Assembly: GCF_014694375.1 (NCBI RefSeq)
Contig: NZ_JAAUWW010000003.1
Span: 1 to 64,000, forward strand
Direction of reading: 5' to 3'
Length of the DNA: 64,000 nucleotides
From: Vibrio sp. S17_S38
GTDB lineage: Bacteria; Pseudomonadota; Gammaproteobacteria; Enterobacterales; Vibrionaceae
Positions 50,978-60,253 of the stretch are shown here, piece after piece (position 1 is the stretch's first letter; each line of letters begins with the position of its first letter). The position numbers and the translations under genes are program-made. The notes beneath the pieces are model-generated. The model saw only the letters and a program-made list of their open reading frames with translations, was not told the DNA's origin and did no database searches.

Positions 50978-52243
50978 ATGGATGGTAAGAATACGTTTAA
51001 TAGTGGCAATATCTGTTTTGATATAGAGGCTGTTCGTCGCCAGTTTCCTGCATTTAATTCCATAGAACAAAATACAACGTCTCCATTAGTGTATTTAGAC
51101 AGTGCAGCTACCACTCAAAAACCACTTTGTGTGATCAACGCCATTAGTCACTACTACCGCCAACAAAATGCCAATGTACACCGTGGAAGTCATAGCTTAA
51201 CTGCCAATGCCACCGCTCAATTCGAACAAGCTCGTAACCAAGTTCAACATTTTATTAATGCTCAGCATAGTAAAGAAATCATTTGGACACGTGGAGCAAC
51301 TGAAGCTATTAACCTTATCGCGCAAACTTATGCCCGCAGCACACTACAAGCAGATGATGAAATTTTAGTTGGCGAAATGGAGCATCACGCTAATATCGTA
51401 CCTTGGCAAATTGTGGCAAAACAAACCGGTGCCAAAGTCATAAAAGTGCCGATGACGAAGGATTGCCACTGGGATATGTCGGTATTTGAATCACTATTAA
51501 GTACACGAACTAAAATTGTCGCCGCAGCTCATATCACCAATGTAACGGGTACACGTCAACCCATAGAGAAAATAACACAAGCAGCACATGAATATGGCGC
51601 GGTCGTTGTTATTGATGGCGCTCAAGGCATAGTTCATGAAGCCGTCAATGTGCAAAATCTTGATTGTGATTTCTATGTATTCTCTGGCCACAAACTTTAT
51701 GCGCCAACTGGTATTGGTGTGCTTTATGGCAAGCTCGATTTATTAGAAGCCATGCCGCCTTGGCACGGTGGAGGAAAAATGGTGCGACACGTCAGCTTTG
51801 AACACACCACTTTCGCAGAGCTTCCAGCAAAATTTGAGGCTGGCACACCGAATGTGGCAGGTGCGATTGCTTTAGCCACCGCGATCGGCTGGTTACAACA
51901 TTTTAATCATGCGGAACTCACCGCCTATCAGGATGCTTTACACCAGCAATTAGTCGATGGATTAAATGAGATCGAAGAAGTTACAGTTATAGGGCTACAA
52001 ACCAGCAGTAGCGTGATCAGCTTTAAAGTCACGATTGATCATGAAGAAGTTCATCATCAAGACATCGCGACATTATTAGATCAACAAAATATTGCGGTGC
52101 GCTCTGGTCACCATTGTGCTCACCCACTGATGGAGGCACTAGGGATAAATGGTACAGTTCGTGTGTCATTAGGCATCTATAATAATAAACAAGATATTAG
52201 CGCCTTTCTCAACGCACTAACCAAGAGTATTGATTTACTTTAA
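50978..52243 (+). CDS. csdA: Cysteine desulfurase CsdA (SufS/CsdA type)
   Basis: A PLP-dependent class V aminotransferase-fold enzyme that releases sulfur from cysteine as enzyme persulfide. The PLP Lys239 is in FSGHKLYAPTG, the persulfide Cys380 is in RSGHHCAHPLMEALG, and EHHANIVPW is conserved. It is 421 aa, about 20 longer at the N-terminus than E. coli CsdA (401). CsdA is chosen over SufS because a CsdE-type acceptor is the immediate neighbour and no suf genes are near. It converges with csdE, only 2 nt between stops. Confidence 0.92.
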   Translation: MDGKNTFNSGNICFDIEAVRRQFPAFNSIEQNTTSPLVYLDSAATTQKPLCVINAISHYYRQQNANVHRGSHSLTANATAQFEQARNQVQHFINAQHSKEIIWTRGATEAINLIAQTYARSTLQADDEILVGEMEHHANIVPWQIVAKQTGAKVIKVPMTKDCHWDMSVFESLLSTRTKIVAAAHITNVTGTRQPIEKITQAAHEYGAVVVIDGAQGIVHEAVNVQNLDCDFYVFSGHKLYAPTGIGVLYGKLDLLEAMPPWHGGGKMVRHVSFEHTTFAELPAKFEAGTPNVAGAIALATAIGWLQHFNHAELTAYQDALHQQLVDGLNEIEEVTVIGLQTSSSVISFKVTIDHEEVHHQDIATLLDQQNIAVRSGHHCAHPLMEALGINGTVRVSLGIYNNKQDISAFLNALTKSIDLL

Positions 52244-52245
52244 AC

Positions 52246-52671
52246 CTATTGAACTATTGCCTGAATTTTATCGACAATGGCACGCAAGCCATTACCTCGG
52301 GTTTGCGTCAAATGCTCAACTAAACCTAATTGTTCGAAATATGCTTGAGTATCAAAGCTTGAAATCTGTTGAGGTGTTTGATTATTAAAAGCAGCTAAAA
52401 CCAAAGTAATCAAACCTCGGACTATACGAGCATCTGAGTCAGCGATAAAATGCCAAACGCTGCCATCAAATTCAGACATTAACCATACTTGGCTTTCACA
52501 GCCTGACACCAAATCTTGATCAACTCTCATATCTTGAGACATTTTAGGCAATAACTTTCCCCATATAATGACTTGGCGATAACGATCTTCCCAATTAGTC
52601 AAAGATTGCATGGTTTCAATAACAGATTGAGACGTAATTTCAGTCCCAAATGGATGAGTAGAACAAATCAT
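52246..52671 (-). CDS. csdE: Sulfur acceptor CsdE (SufE family)
   Basis: A 141-residue SufE-like protein that takes persulfide sulfur from CsdA. The acceptor Cys58 is in DLVSGCESQVWL, equivalent to E. coli CsdE Cys61. It is on the strand opposite csdA, tail to tail, unlike the tandem csdA-csdE of E. coli. Confidence 0.92.
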   Translation of the reverse strand: MICSTHPFGTEITSQSVIETMQSLTNWEDRYRQVIIWGKLLPKMSQDMRVDQDLVSGCESQVWLMSEFDGSVWHFIADSDARIVRGLITLVLAAFNNQTPQQISSFDTQAYFEQLGLVEHLTQTRGNGLRAIVDKIQAIVQ

Positions 52672-52734
52672 TTTTTACCTTTAATGTATATTTCTCGCCA
52701 GATTTTAAAACCAGAATGCAGCATTCAACCATGC

Positions 52735-53490
52735 CTATTTTTCATCAAACGTCGAACTATCCGCAACGTTGTTATTAAAGCTGACACTTGCAGGTGCTAA
52801 ACGCCGTTTTGATTTCCAATTAGGCTTCACTGGGCGAAGTGGACAAGTACGCTTCCTAGCAACAATAAAATAAGCACTTCCAAATGAAGAAGCACAACGA
52901 CCTAAACTATGCTCTAGCCATGTTCTCAATGGGCTATTTGCTTTTCGTGATGGGAATAATCCATAGCAATCAGAGTCAATAATTTCATAGTTAAGAACGC
53001 CCAACCAATCTTTAATACGATAAGGTGTAAACATTCTACCGCTCCATGGCAGATTATTTTTCCGCCAAGGAAGCATTCTTGCAAAGCCTAAAATACTCAT
53101 AGCATTAAAGCCTGTTAGGATCATATAACCGTCATCAATAATTATTCGATCAACTTCTCGCAACAAGCGATGAGGATCGCTACAATAGTCAAGCTGATGA
53201 CAAATCAAGGCTGTATCGATACTTTTTTCAACAAAAGGTAAGTCAAAAGCATCTGCAATGACGGTATGACGAGAGTTAGTAATATCAAGATGAATCTGAT
53301 GCTTAATATTACAATTACTTGTTTCAAGCTCACAACTTAAACCGCCAAGCTTTAACATATGGTAGCCAAACAGTTTTGGACACCATTCATCAAGACGAGT
53401 TTGGATCGAGTCAAAAGCCCATTCAGCACTTTTCAATTGCTGCCATGAATACGGCTGAGAAAAAGATTTTTGACTTCGTGCTGGCTTCAT
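52735..53490 (-). CDS. yafS: YafS-like class I SAM-dependent methyltransferase
   Basis: A 251-residue methyltransferase-like protein related to E. coli YafS (240), substrate unknown. The SAM-binding region lacks a classic GxGxG but has the motif II/III-like [27 protein letters not shown] read in parts around residues 77-103, and [20 protein letters not shown] near 106-125. The ATG at 53490 is preferred over the longer frame that would overlap gloB. The gloB-yafS divergent pair is conserved with E. coli. The C-terminal 40 residues are basic and variable. Confidence 0.85.
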   Translation of the reverse strand: MKPARSQKSFSQPYSWQQLKSAEWAFDSIQTRLDEWCPKLFGYHMLKLGGLSCELETSNCNIKHQIHLDITNSRHTVIADAFDLPFVEKSIDTALICHQLDYCSDPHRLLREVDRIIIDDGYMILTGFNAMSILGFARMLPWRKNNLPWSGRMFTPYRIKDWLGVLNYEIIDSDCYGLFPSRKANSPLRTWLEHSLGRCASSFGSAYFIVARKRTCPLRPVKPNWKSKRRLAPASVSFNNNVADSSTFDEK

Positions 53491-53528
53491 ACAATACGTC
53501 TCTTCGCGGCAAGATTGGAGTTTTACCC

Positions 53529-54311
53529 ATGTTAACAGAAACAAATACGGCTGGACTAACGATTAAAAACATCCCAGCGTTTAATGATAATTACATCTGG
53601 TTAATTCAAGGTAATGATCAACGTTGCGCACTAGTTGACCCGGGCGAAGCTGCACCAGCTCTTGCCGAATTACAGAGTCAAAATTTACAACTCGATACGA
53701 TTATTATAACCCATCATCATGCTGACCATGTTGGCGGTGTCGCAGAACTTCTACGTCATTATCCAAAAGCAAAAGTCATTGGACCTGCAAATGATCCTGT
53801 TATGATGTTGACCCAATCGGTAGAAGGTGGCGATTATATTGATATCTTTGGGGAAACATTTCTAGTGATCGACGTCCCAGGGCATACGAATGGTCATATT
53901 GCCTATGTGGGGGATGGTAAGCTTTTTTGTGGCGACGTACTATTTTCAGCTGGTTGCGGTCGTGTATTTGAAGGGACTTACCTACAAATGTACGATTCGT
54001 TGCAAAAACTGGCATCATTACCGCAAGAAACAGAAGTATATTGCGCTCACGAATACACCTCTTCTAACCTCTCTTTTGCGCTCGCTGTCGAACCCGAAAA
54101 TGATTTATTACATCAATATCGTGATGAAGTGAACCGTCTACGAGCACAAGAAAAACCGACTATTCCAACTACCTTGCGTCAAGAAAAATGGGTCAATCCA
54201 TTTTTGCGTTGCCAAGAACCTAATGTCATGAAGGCAGTTTCAAAAAGAACCAGCGATCTTTCAGCCTTATCTGTTTTTAGTGCATTACGTGATTGGAAAA
54301 ATGAATTCTAA
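53529..54311 (+). CDS. gloB: Hydroxyacylglutathione hydrolase (glyoxalase II)
   Basis: A metallo-beta-lactamase-fold enzyme that hydrolyses S-lactoylglutathione in methylglyoxal detoxification. The metal-binding [10 protein letters not shown] is at residues 61-70, with further ligands in [30 protein letters not shown] and [10 protein letters not shown]. It is 260 aa (E. coli 251). The ATG at 53529, with GGAG 9 nt upstream, replaces a much longer frame that runs through yafS. The two divergent starts are 38 bp apart. Confidence 0.95.
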   Translation: MLTETNTAGLTIKNIPAFNDNYIWLIQGNDQRCALVDPGEAAPALAELQSQNLQLDTIIITHHHADHVGGVAELLRHYPKAKVIGPANDPVMMLTQSVEGGDYIDIFGETFLVIDVPGHTNGHIAYVGDGKLFCGDVLFSAGCGRVFEGTYLQMYDSLQKLASLPQETEVYCAHEYTSSNLSFALAVEPENDLLHQYRDEVNRLRAQEKPTIPTTLRQEKWVNPFLRCQEPNVMKAVSKRTSDLSALSVFSALRDWKNEF

Positions 54312-54580
54312 ATCTTTACGTTTAAACGCATAAACCATCCAATGTTACTGCAAGCAAAGCAGCAACATTGGATTTTCATATCGATAACAATTTACTTCCA
54401 TTAATACTTCATCTCCATGCATCCTCTTACACCTGAACATTTTCTAGATAAATAAAAACAATCAGTAACGATTGAATATGCTGAATAAATAAAAATTTAT
54501 GCTATTTTTATCTTTTCTCACTTGCCAGCAAATCACTAACACAAGTATTATTTGCAACCATTTCTGAAAAGGCGACATGA

Positions 54581-56119
54581 ATGAAACCGTTTATCTGGAT
54601 ACTGGTACTGCTATTAGCGGGCTGCCAAACCGCTCCTTCTCACAATGATAGCGCTACAATTTCGGATAAAGAAGCAACCACTGCGACTAAAGCAGTACCG
54701 TTTGAGCCACCAAAGCAGCTCACGCCACAAGAACAAGCTGATCTTTGGAAACGCATATCAATGCAGTTTACACTGCCGATCCCAGATGATGATCCAACAG
54801 TTAACTATTATCGTACTTGGTATTTAACTCACCCGGATCACCTAAAAACTGTCTCAGAACGTGCCGCGCCTTTTCTATATATGATCACGACGCGCATTGA
54901 AGATCGCGGACTACCGTTAGAACTAACCTTACTTCCTGTCGTCGAAAGTGCATTTGACCCATTTGCTTACTCTTTCGGTAGTGCCGCAGGTTTATGGCAG
55001 TTCATTCCGATGACGGCCGACCGATTTGGTTTAGAACGAAATTATTGGTATGACGGCCGACGTGATGTTAGTGCGGCAACCGATGCGGCGCTCGATTATA
55101 TGACCTACTTAGGTAATCGATTTGATGGAGACTGGGAGAATGCCATTGCAGCTTACAATAGCGGTGGTGGTCGAGTATCTAGTGCTATACGAAAAAATAA
55201 AAACGCAGGGAAACCAACGGATTTTTTCTCATTGGACTTACCAAAAGAAACTCGTAGCTATGTACCCAAGTTACTTGCTTTAGCCGATATTTTAGCAAAT
55301 GAAGAAGAATATGGAGTGCAAATTCCGGTCATTGATAACAAACCGGTATTAGCCAGTGTCGATCCGAAAGAGCAGCTCGATCTCGCGATTGCCGCGCAGT
55401 ATGCAGGTATCTCAGTCAAAGAGTTGCAAAGTTATAATCCTGGTTTTAACCAATGGGCCACAGCGCCTGATGGACCGCATGACTTTTTAATCCCGATTGA
55501 TAACGTCGATCAATTTAACCAAAAAGCTGCCGAAAACCGCGGTAAGGGCATCAAGTTAATACGTTACCAAGTAAAATCAGGTGATACATTAAGTGTCATT
55601 GCACAAAAAAATCAAACTACGACCAAAGTCATTCAACAAGCAAATGACTTACAAGGTGCGAACATTCGTATTGGGCAGTATTTACTTGTGCCGCGTTCGA
55701 CTCAAAATAATCAAGCCTACGCATTAAGTGCTCAAAATCGTTTAGCCAAAACTCAATCCGTTACTCGCGGAAAATATAAAACGAATTACATCGTTACCAA
55801 GGGCGATAGTTTTTGGTCTATTGCTCATAAAAACAATATAACAGTCGATGCTTTAGCTCGCTGGAATGGCATGGCACCAAAGGATTCATTGCGAAGCGGG
55901 CAAAAATTAGTCATCTGGAAAGGCAATAAGAATGGTTCAATAATAAGAACCGTTTATTACAATGTTCGCTCTGGCGATACCATTGGCGATATTGCAGAGA
56001 AATTTAAAGTTAAATCAACAGATATTGTTGAATGGAACGGAATCGCAGAAGAAAAGTATTTAAAGCCGGGTCAAAAATTGAAACTTTATGTAGATGTAAC
56101 CAAAGTTGGTAGCGTTTAG
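54581..56119 (+). CDS. mltD: Membrane-bound lytic murein transglycosylase D
   Basis: An outer-membrane lipoprotein that cleaves peptidoglycan glycans to anhydro-muropeptides. The lipobox is LAGC with Cys15. The SLT domain has the catalytic Glu122 in PVVESAFDP, followed by GSAAGLWQFIPMTADRFG and AIAAYNSGGGRV. Three LysM domains follow (about residues 328-371, 402-443 and 457-502), one more than I recall for E. coli MltD (452 aa). Adjacent to gloB as in E. coli. Confidence 0.96.
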   Translation: MKPFIWILVLLLAGCQTAPSHNDSATISDKEATTATKAVPFEPPKQLTPQEQADLWKRISMQFTLPIPDDDPTVNYYRTWYLTHPDHLKTVSERAAPFLYMITTRIEDRGLPLELTLLPVVESAFDPFAYSFGSAAGLWQFIPMTADRFGLERNYWYDGRRDVSAATDAALDYMTYLGNRFDGDWENAIAAYNSGGGRVSSAIRKNKNAGKPTDFFSLDLPKETRSYVPKLLALADILANEEEYGVQIPVIDNKPVLASVDPKEQLDLAIAAQYAGISVKELQSYNPGFNQWATAPDGPHDFLIPIDNVDQFNQKAAENRGKGIKLIRYQVKSGDTLSVIAQKNQTTTKVIQQANDLQGANIRIGQYLLVPRSTQNNQAYALSAQNRLAKTQSVTRGKYKTNYIVTKGDSFWSIAHKNNITVDALARWNGMAPKDSLRSGQKLVIWKGNKNGSIIRTVYYNVRSGDTIGDIAEKFKVKSTDIVEWNGIAEEKYLKPGQKLKLYVDVTKVGSV

Positions 56120-56151
56120 ACAATCGACAGAAAACCTATACAACATAAATT

Positions 56152-56196
56152 AAAAATCCCCAATCCTTGGCACATAATCCAATATTGGGGATTTTT
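56152..56196. terminator. Bidirectional terminator between mltD and yafD
   Basis: AAAAATCCCCAAT (56152-56164) pairs with ATTGGGGATTTTT (56184-56196) around a 19-nt loop. The A and T runs on both sides suit both convergent genes. Confidence 0.88.
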
Positions 56197-56201
56197 GTAT
56201 T

Positions 56202-57086
56202 TTATTGATCGTTGATTAATCGAAAATGAGCCAACATAGGGTTGTGATCTGAAGCAGTAGTCTGAGGCGATGTCGCTTTTATCAATTTTAATCCTCGATA
56301 AAAAACATGATCAAACGCTAATCCATTAATAAATCGGCGACGATTGTCAGGAGCAAAGCGAGCCTCATGCATTCCGAGCTTAATCATTAATCTCCCCACC
56401 TCGTTAGTTCGAGTCTCACTCCAAGTATTAAAATCACCCGCAATAATTAAAGGCCCGATGTGCTTCTTCACTGCTTTACTCAAATGGGTAATTTGTGATT
56501 GGAAGTCTTTCGTCCCCAATGTGAAATTAATGGAATGCAAATTCACCACACCTAGTTGCTGACCATTTGATAAAGAATACTGCGCATACAAAGCAGATTT
56601 AGGAAGAAGGATCCACGGTTCAAGCGCGGTATAAGCACAAGCATTATTAGGTAATGATTGCGATAGGTTTAATACTCCCGCACTAACATCAAAAATCTTA
56701 AAAGCATTAACATAACTGGCTCCCCAAACTTGATCATCAATCCAACGGTTCAACTCAGGTGTTAAGCTCGCCTCTTGTAATAACATCAGCTGACTTTGTA
56801 GGCTATAAGCCGTCAATGCTTGCTGCCAACCTTCATCAAGTTGCTTATGAATATTCCAGACTAAAACATGAAGATCACCATTTTGATCAATCGATGGCTG
56901 GGATTGTTGAGACTTTTCAGTTTGCTTGGCTTGATGGCAATACCAATCACTGCGCTCAGTATCATGGTTAATAGAAATAAGTTGCGGCTTATCTGGTACG
57001 GAAAACACCCACGAAAACGCAGTAAACCCAATTAAAACCAATGCCGTAATCACAGCCAACGACCATTTAATGCGTTTTATTTTCAT
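56202..57086 (-). CDS. yafD: YafD family endonuclease/exonuclease/phosphatase-fold protein
   Basis: A 294-residue protein with an N-terminal membrane segment (about residues 7-27) and a DNase-I-like fold. Visible catalytic-type motifs are VLVWNIHKQ (about 71-79), LLQEASLTPEL, NLHSINF (about 186-192), IIAGDFNTWSE (about 213-223) and the final SDHNPMLAHF. It resembles E. coli YafD (266), whose activity is uncertain. The ATG at 57086, 9 nt after AAAGG, is preferred to a TTG two codons upstream. Confidence 0.87.
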   Translation of the reverse strand: MKIKRIKWSLAVITALVLIGFTAFSWVFSVPDKPQLISINHDTERSDWYCHQAKQTEKSQQSQPSIDQNGDLHVLVWNIHKQLDEGWQQALTAYSLQSQLMLLQEASLTPELNRWIDDQVWGASYVNAFKIFDVSAGVLNLSQSLPNNACAYTALEPWILLPKSALYAQYSLSNGQQLGVVNLHSINFTLGTKDFQSQITHLSKAVKKHIGPLIIAGDFNTWSETRTNEVGRLMIKLGMHEARFAPDNRRRFINGLAFDHVFYRGLKLIKATSPQTTASDHNPMLAHFRLINDQ

Positions 57087-57138
57087 ACCCAATAACCTTT
57101 AATAATTGAGGAAGGTAATTTTCAGGTGGTAGATAAAC

Positions 57139-57162
57139 AAAAAGGAAGCGTAATGCTCCCTT
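57139..57162 (-). terminator. Terminator after glnB
   Basis: AAGGAAGCG (57142-57150) pairs with TGCTCCCTT (57154-57162) with one mismatch and one wobble. On the minus strand it is followed by five T. It lies about 30 nt beyond the glnB stop. Confidence 0.75.
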
Positions 57163-57189
57163 CGTCAAGTACATAGAGGTGATCTATAT

Positions 57190-57678
<489 letters not shown>

Positions 57679-59043
57679 TTACTTTTTGTGTAGTTTTGAT
57701 CTATGCCATACTAACTGATGTGTACAGCCGCTATAGGCTTTACAGACAAATAAACCTAACGCTGCAATTAGATATTCTCCATCCATAAGTAATGGAATTC
57801 GATTTCTTTGCCAAGTTGGGACTTTATACTCTTGCAGCAATTTTTTTAGTTTACGGCTATGTTGACGAGTTTCTGGTTGTGCCGTGATGCTTGAAGGTGA
57901 AAATATAACTTGTAGATGCTGCACCTCAGATTCTAGTGACAGATCAAAGGCCAGATCCCCCTCTTCTAATTCCGGCGCTTTTCCAGCAAAAACTAAGCTC
58001 AATTGGCCTAACCCATCCGGCAACATTAATGACGTAGTAATATTCCAGTCTAATACTATGGATGACAGATCATCAGCTACCGCAAAAACATAAAGCTTAT
58101 TATCAAATCGACCAACTTGAGTTCGGCCATAACGAAACTCTGGAGCAGCATCCGCTTTTGCTAAAGCCACATCTTGCCATAATTGCTGTAATTGTTTCTC
58201 ACTTGGCATTAAGAATCCAAGCTTAGCCAGCCACATGCGGATTAATGCGTCTCTTGCTGGTTGAGCCTGCTGTTTAAGGCTTTTAATCGATAAACTATCA
58301 TCTGGCCCGATCATTCCTTGTAGACGCTCATACAAGAGCGATTGGAGCAATGCTTCTTGATCCGCACATAATGCAGCACTGCGAGCGACCGTTTTTTCGA
58401 TCTGAGGCCACCTTTCTCTTAATAACGGAGTAATCTGATGACGAATAAAATTACGATCAAAGCGAACATCTTGATTACTTTCATCCTCTATCCAATCAAG
58501 ATTATGATGTTCTGCATACTCTTGAATGTTCGCTTGAGAAATGGATAAAAATGGACGCAATAAATGACCTTGATAAAAATCTGACAACTCTGCCATGGCC
58601 GACAAACCTTTAGGCCCACTACCTCGCTTTAGAGCTAATAAAAAAGTTTCAACTTGATCGCTAGCATGTTGCCCCGTCAAAAGAACACTATTTTCATCAA
58701 TATAATTAGATAAGGCTTGATAACGAGCGTCACGCGCAGCTTGCTCAATGCTCACTTGCGCGCCGAGATCTAAGGTTACTTTTTCTGCATAAAAAGGTAT
58801 ATCGGCTTGTTGGCTATAATTCTTGCATTGCTTCTGCCAATGATCCGCGTTATCACTCAATCCATGATGAACATACACTGCACTATAACGATAGTTCGGA
58901 TATTGATTTTTAAATCGCCCAAGCAGAGACAGCATTACTCGTGAATCGACACCGCCACTTAACGCTAAAACGAAATGCGCATCTACGGGTAAATCATGTA
59001 AAAGGTACGCATTAAGTTGCTCGCAAAAGTGACGATATAACAT
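57679..59043 (-). CDS. tilS: tRNA(Ile)-lysidine synthase TilS
   Basis: Modifies C34 of tRNA-Ile(CAU) to lysidine so that it reads AUA. The N-terminal PP-loop motif SGGVDS is at residues 29-34; TGQHASDQVETFLLALKRGSG and the RNFIRHQITPLL segment are conserved. The C-terminal substrate-binding domains complete 454 aa (E. coli 432). It is downstream of accA on the same strand, an order similar to E. coli. Confidence 0.95.
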   Translation of the reverse strand: MLYRHFCEQLNAYLLHDLPVDAHFVLALSGGVDSRVMLSLLGRFKNQYPNYRYSAVYVHHGLSDNADHWQKQCKNYSQQADIPFYAEKVTLDLGAQVSIEQAARDARYQALSNYIDENSVLLTGQHASDQVETFLLALKRGSGPKGLSAMAELSDFYQGHLLRPFLSISQANIQEYAEHHNLDWIEDESNQDVRFDRNFIRHQITPLLRERWPQIEKTVARSAALCADQEALLQSLLYERLQGMIGPDDSLSIKSLKQQAQPARDALIRMWLAKLGFLMPSEKQLQQLWQDVALAKADAAPEFRYGRTQVGRFDNKLYVFAVADDLSSIVLDWNITTSLMLPDGLGQLSLVFAGKAPELEEGDLAFDLSLESEVQHLQVIFSPSSITAQPETRQHSRKLKKLLQEYKVPTWQRNRIPLLMDGEYLIAALGLFVCKAYSGCTHQLVWHRSKLHKK

Positions 59044-59096
59044 AAAGGAAACTACTCTAAAGCTGAATTTAATTGGAATAATGATAATAAATAGAC

Positions 59097-59123
59097 AAAA
59101 ATAAAGCGAGCCTCAGCTCGCTT
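59097..59123 (-). terminator. Terminator after accA
   Basis: AAGCGAGC/GCTCGCTT stem (59104-59111 with 59116-59123), CTCA loop, followed on the minus strand by TATTTTTG. It separates accA from tilS. Confidence 0.85.
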
Positions 59124-59185
59124 CAATATTCATTTCTATACTTAAGTCTAAATACTTAAAAATCTAAGCACTCAAGAAGATAAGC

Positions 59186-60145
59186 TTAGCAATAACCATA
59201 GCTCATCAAACGTTGGTAACGACGTTCAAGCAAGTTGTCATGATCTAATTGATCTAGCTCTTCAAGCTGTTTGAGTAAAACGGCTTTAATATTTTCAGCA
59301 GAGACTATTTTATCACGATGCGCACCACCTAATGGCTCTTCAATGATTTGATCAATCAAACCAAGCTCTTTTAGGCGAGGTGCAACAAGGCCCATGGCTT
59401 CAGCCGCTTGTGGCGCTTTATCCGAATCACGCCATAAAATTGATGCGCAACCTTCAGGAGAAATAACCGAATACGTCGAATATTGCATCATATTCACATA
59501 ATCACCGACACCAATCGCCAGTGCGCCACCGGAGCCGCCTTCACCAACAACATTACAAATTACTGGAACTTTAAGTCCTGACATCACTTTAAGGTTACGC
59601 GCAATCGCTTCAGATTGGCCACGTTCTTCCGCACCAACACCAGGGTAAGCACCCGCAGTGTCAATAAAAGTAATAATCGGAATATTAAAACGCTCTGCCA
59701 TTTCCATCAAACGTAATGCCTTGCGATACCCCTCAGGACGAGGCATGCCGAAATTACGACGAATTTTTTCTTTCGTCTCACGACCTTTCTGATGGCCAAT
59801 GATCATCACTGAACGGCCATCTAAGCGAGCCAAACCACCAACTATGGCTTTATCATCAGCATAAGCACGATCACCGGCTAATTCATCAAACTCAGTAAAG
59901 GCATGCTCAATGTAATCTAAGGTATATGGACGCTTTGGATGACGTGCAAGTTGTGCTACCTGCCACGCGCCAAGATCGCCAAAGATTTTTTTCTTTAGCT
60001 CTAGGCTTTTAGCTTCTAGTTGGCTGATCTCTTTACCTAAATCAACAGAAGATTGACCACCGTGACGTGAGACTTCACGTAAGGCTTCAATTTTAGCTTC
60101 TAACTCTGCGATAGGTTTTTCAAATTCAAGAAAATCTAGGCTCAT
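59186..60145 (-). CDS. accA: Acetyl-CoA carboxylase carboxyltransferase subunit alpha
   Basis: The alpha half of the carboxyltransferase making malonyl-CoA for fatty-acid synthesis. From the ATG at 60145 (AAGGATC upstream) it is 319 aa, as in E. coli. Conserved are [23 protein letters not shown] (read in parts), [23 protein letters not shown] and [15 protein letters not shown]. It follows dnaE, as in E. coli. Confidence 0.98.
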   Translation of the reverse strand: MSLDFLEFEKPIAELEAKIEALREVSRHGGQSSVDLGKEISQLEAKSLELKKKIFGDLGAWQVAQLARHPKRPYTLDYIEHAFTEFDELAGDRAYADDKAIVGGLARLDGRSVMIIGHQKGRETKEKIRRNFGMPRPEGYRKALRLMEMAERFNIPIITFIDTAGAYPGVGAEERGQSEAIARNLKVMSGLKVPVICNVVGEGGSGGALAIGVGDYVNMMQYSTYSVISPEGCASILWRDSDKAPQAAEAMGLVAPRLKELGLIDQIIEEPLGGAHRDKIVSAENIKAVLLKQLEELDQLDHDNLLERRYQRLMSYGYC

Positions 60146-60253
60146 CAATGGATCCTTTAATATCATTTAGTTGTTTTGCTATTCACTTAAGGAGATAGCA
60201 AATACATTTAGTCAGGGCATATTTTAGCGAATGCGCTAATAATGCCCTTTTCT

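Noticed and set aside
53319-53528. Seventy extra N-terminal residues for gloB
   Set aside because: They run antisense through yafS; the ATG at 53529 has a ribosome-binding site and gives the family length.
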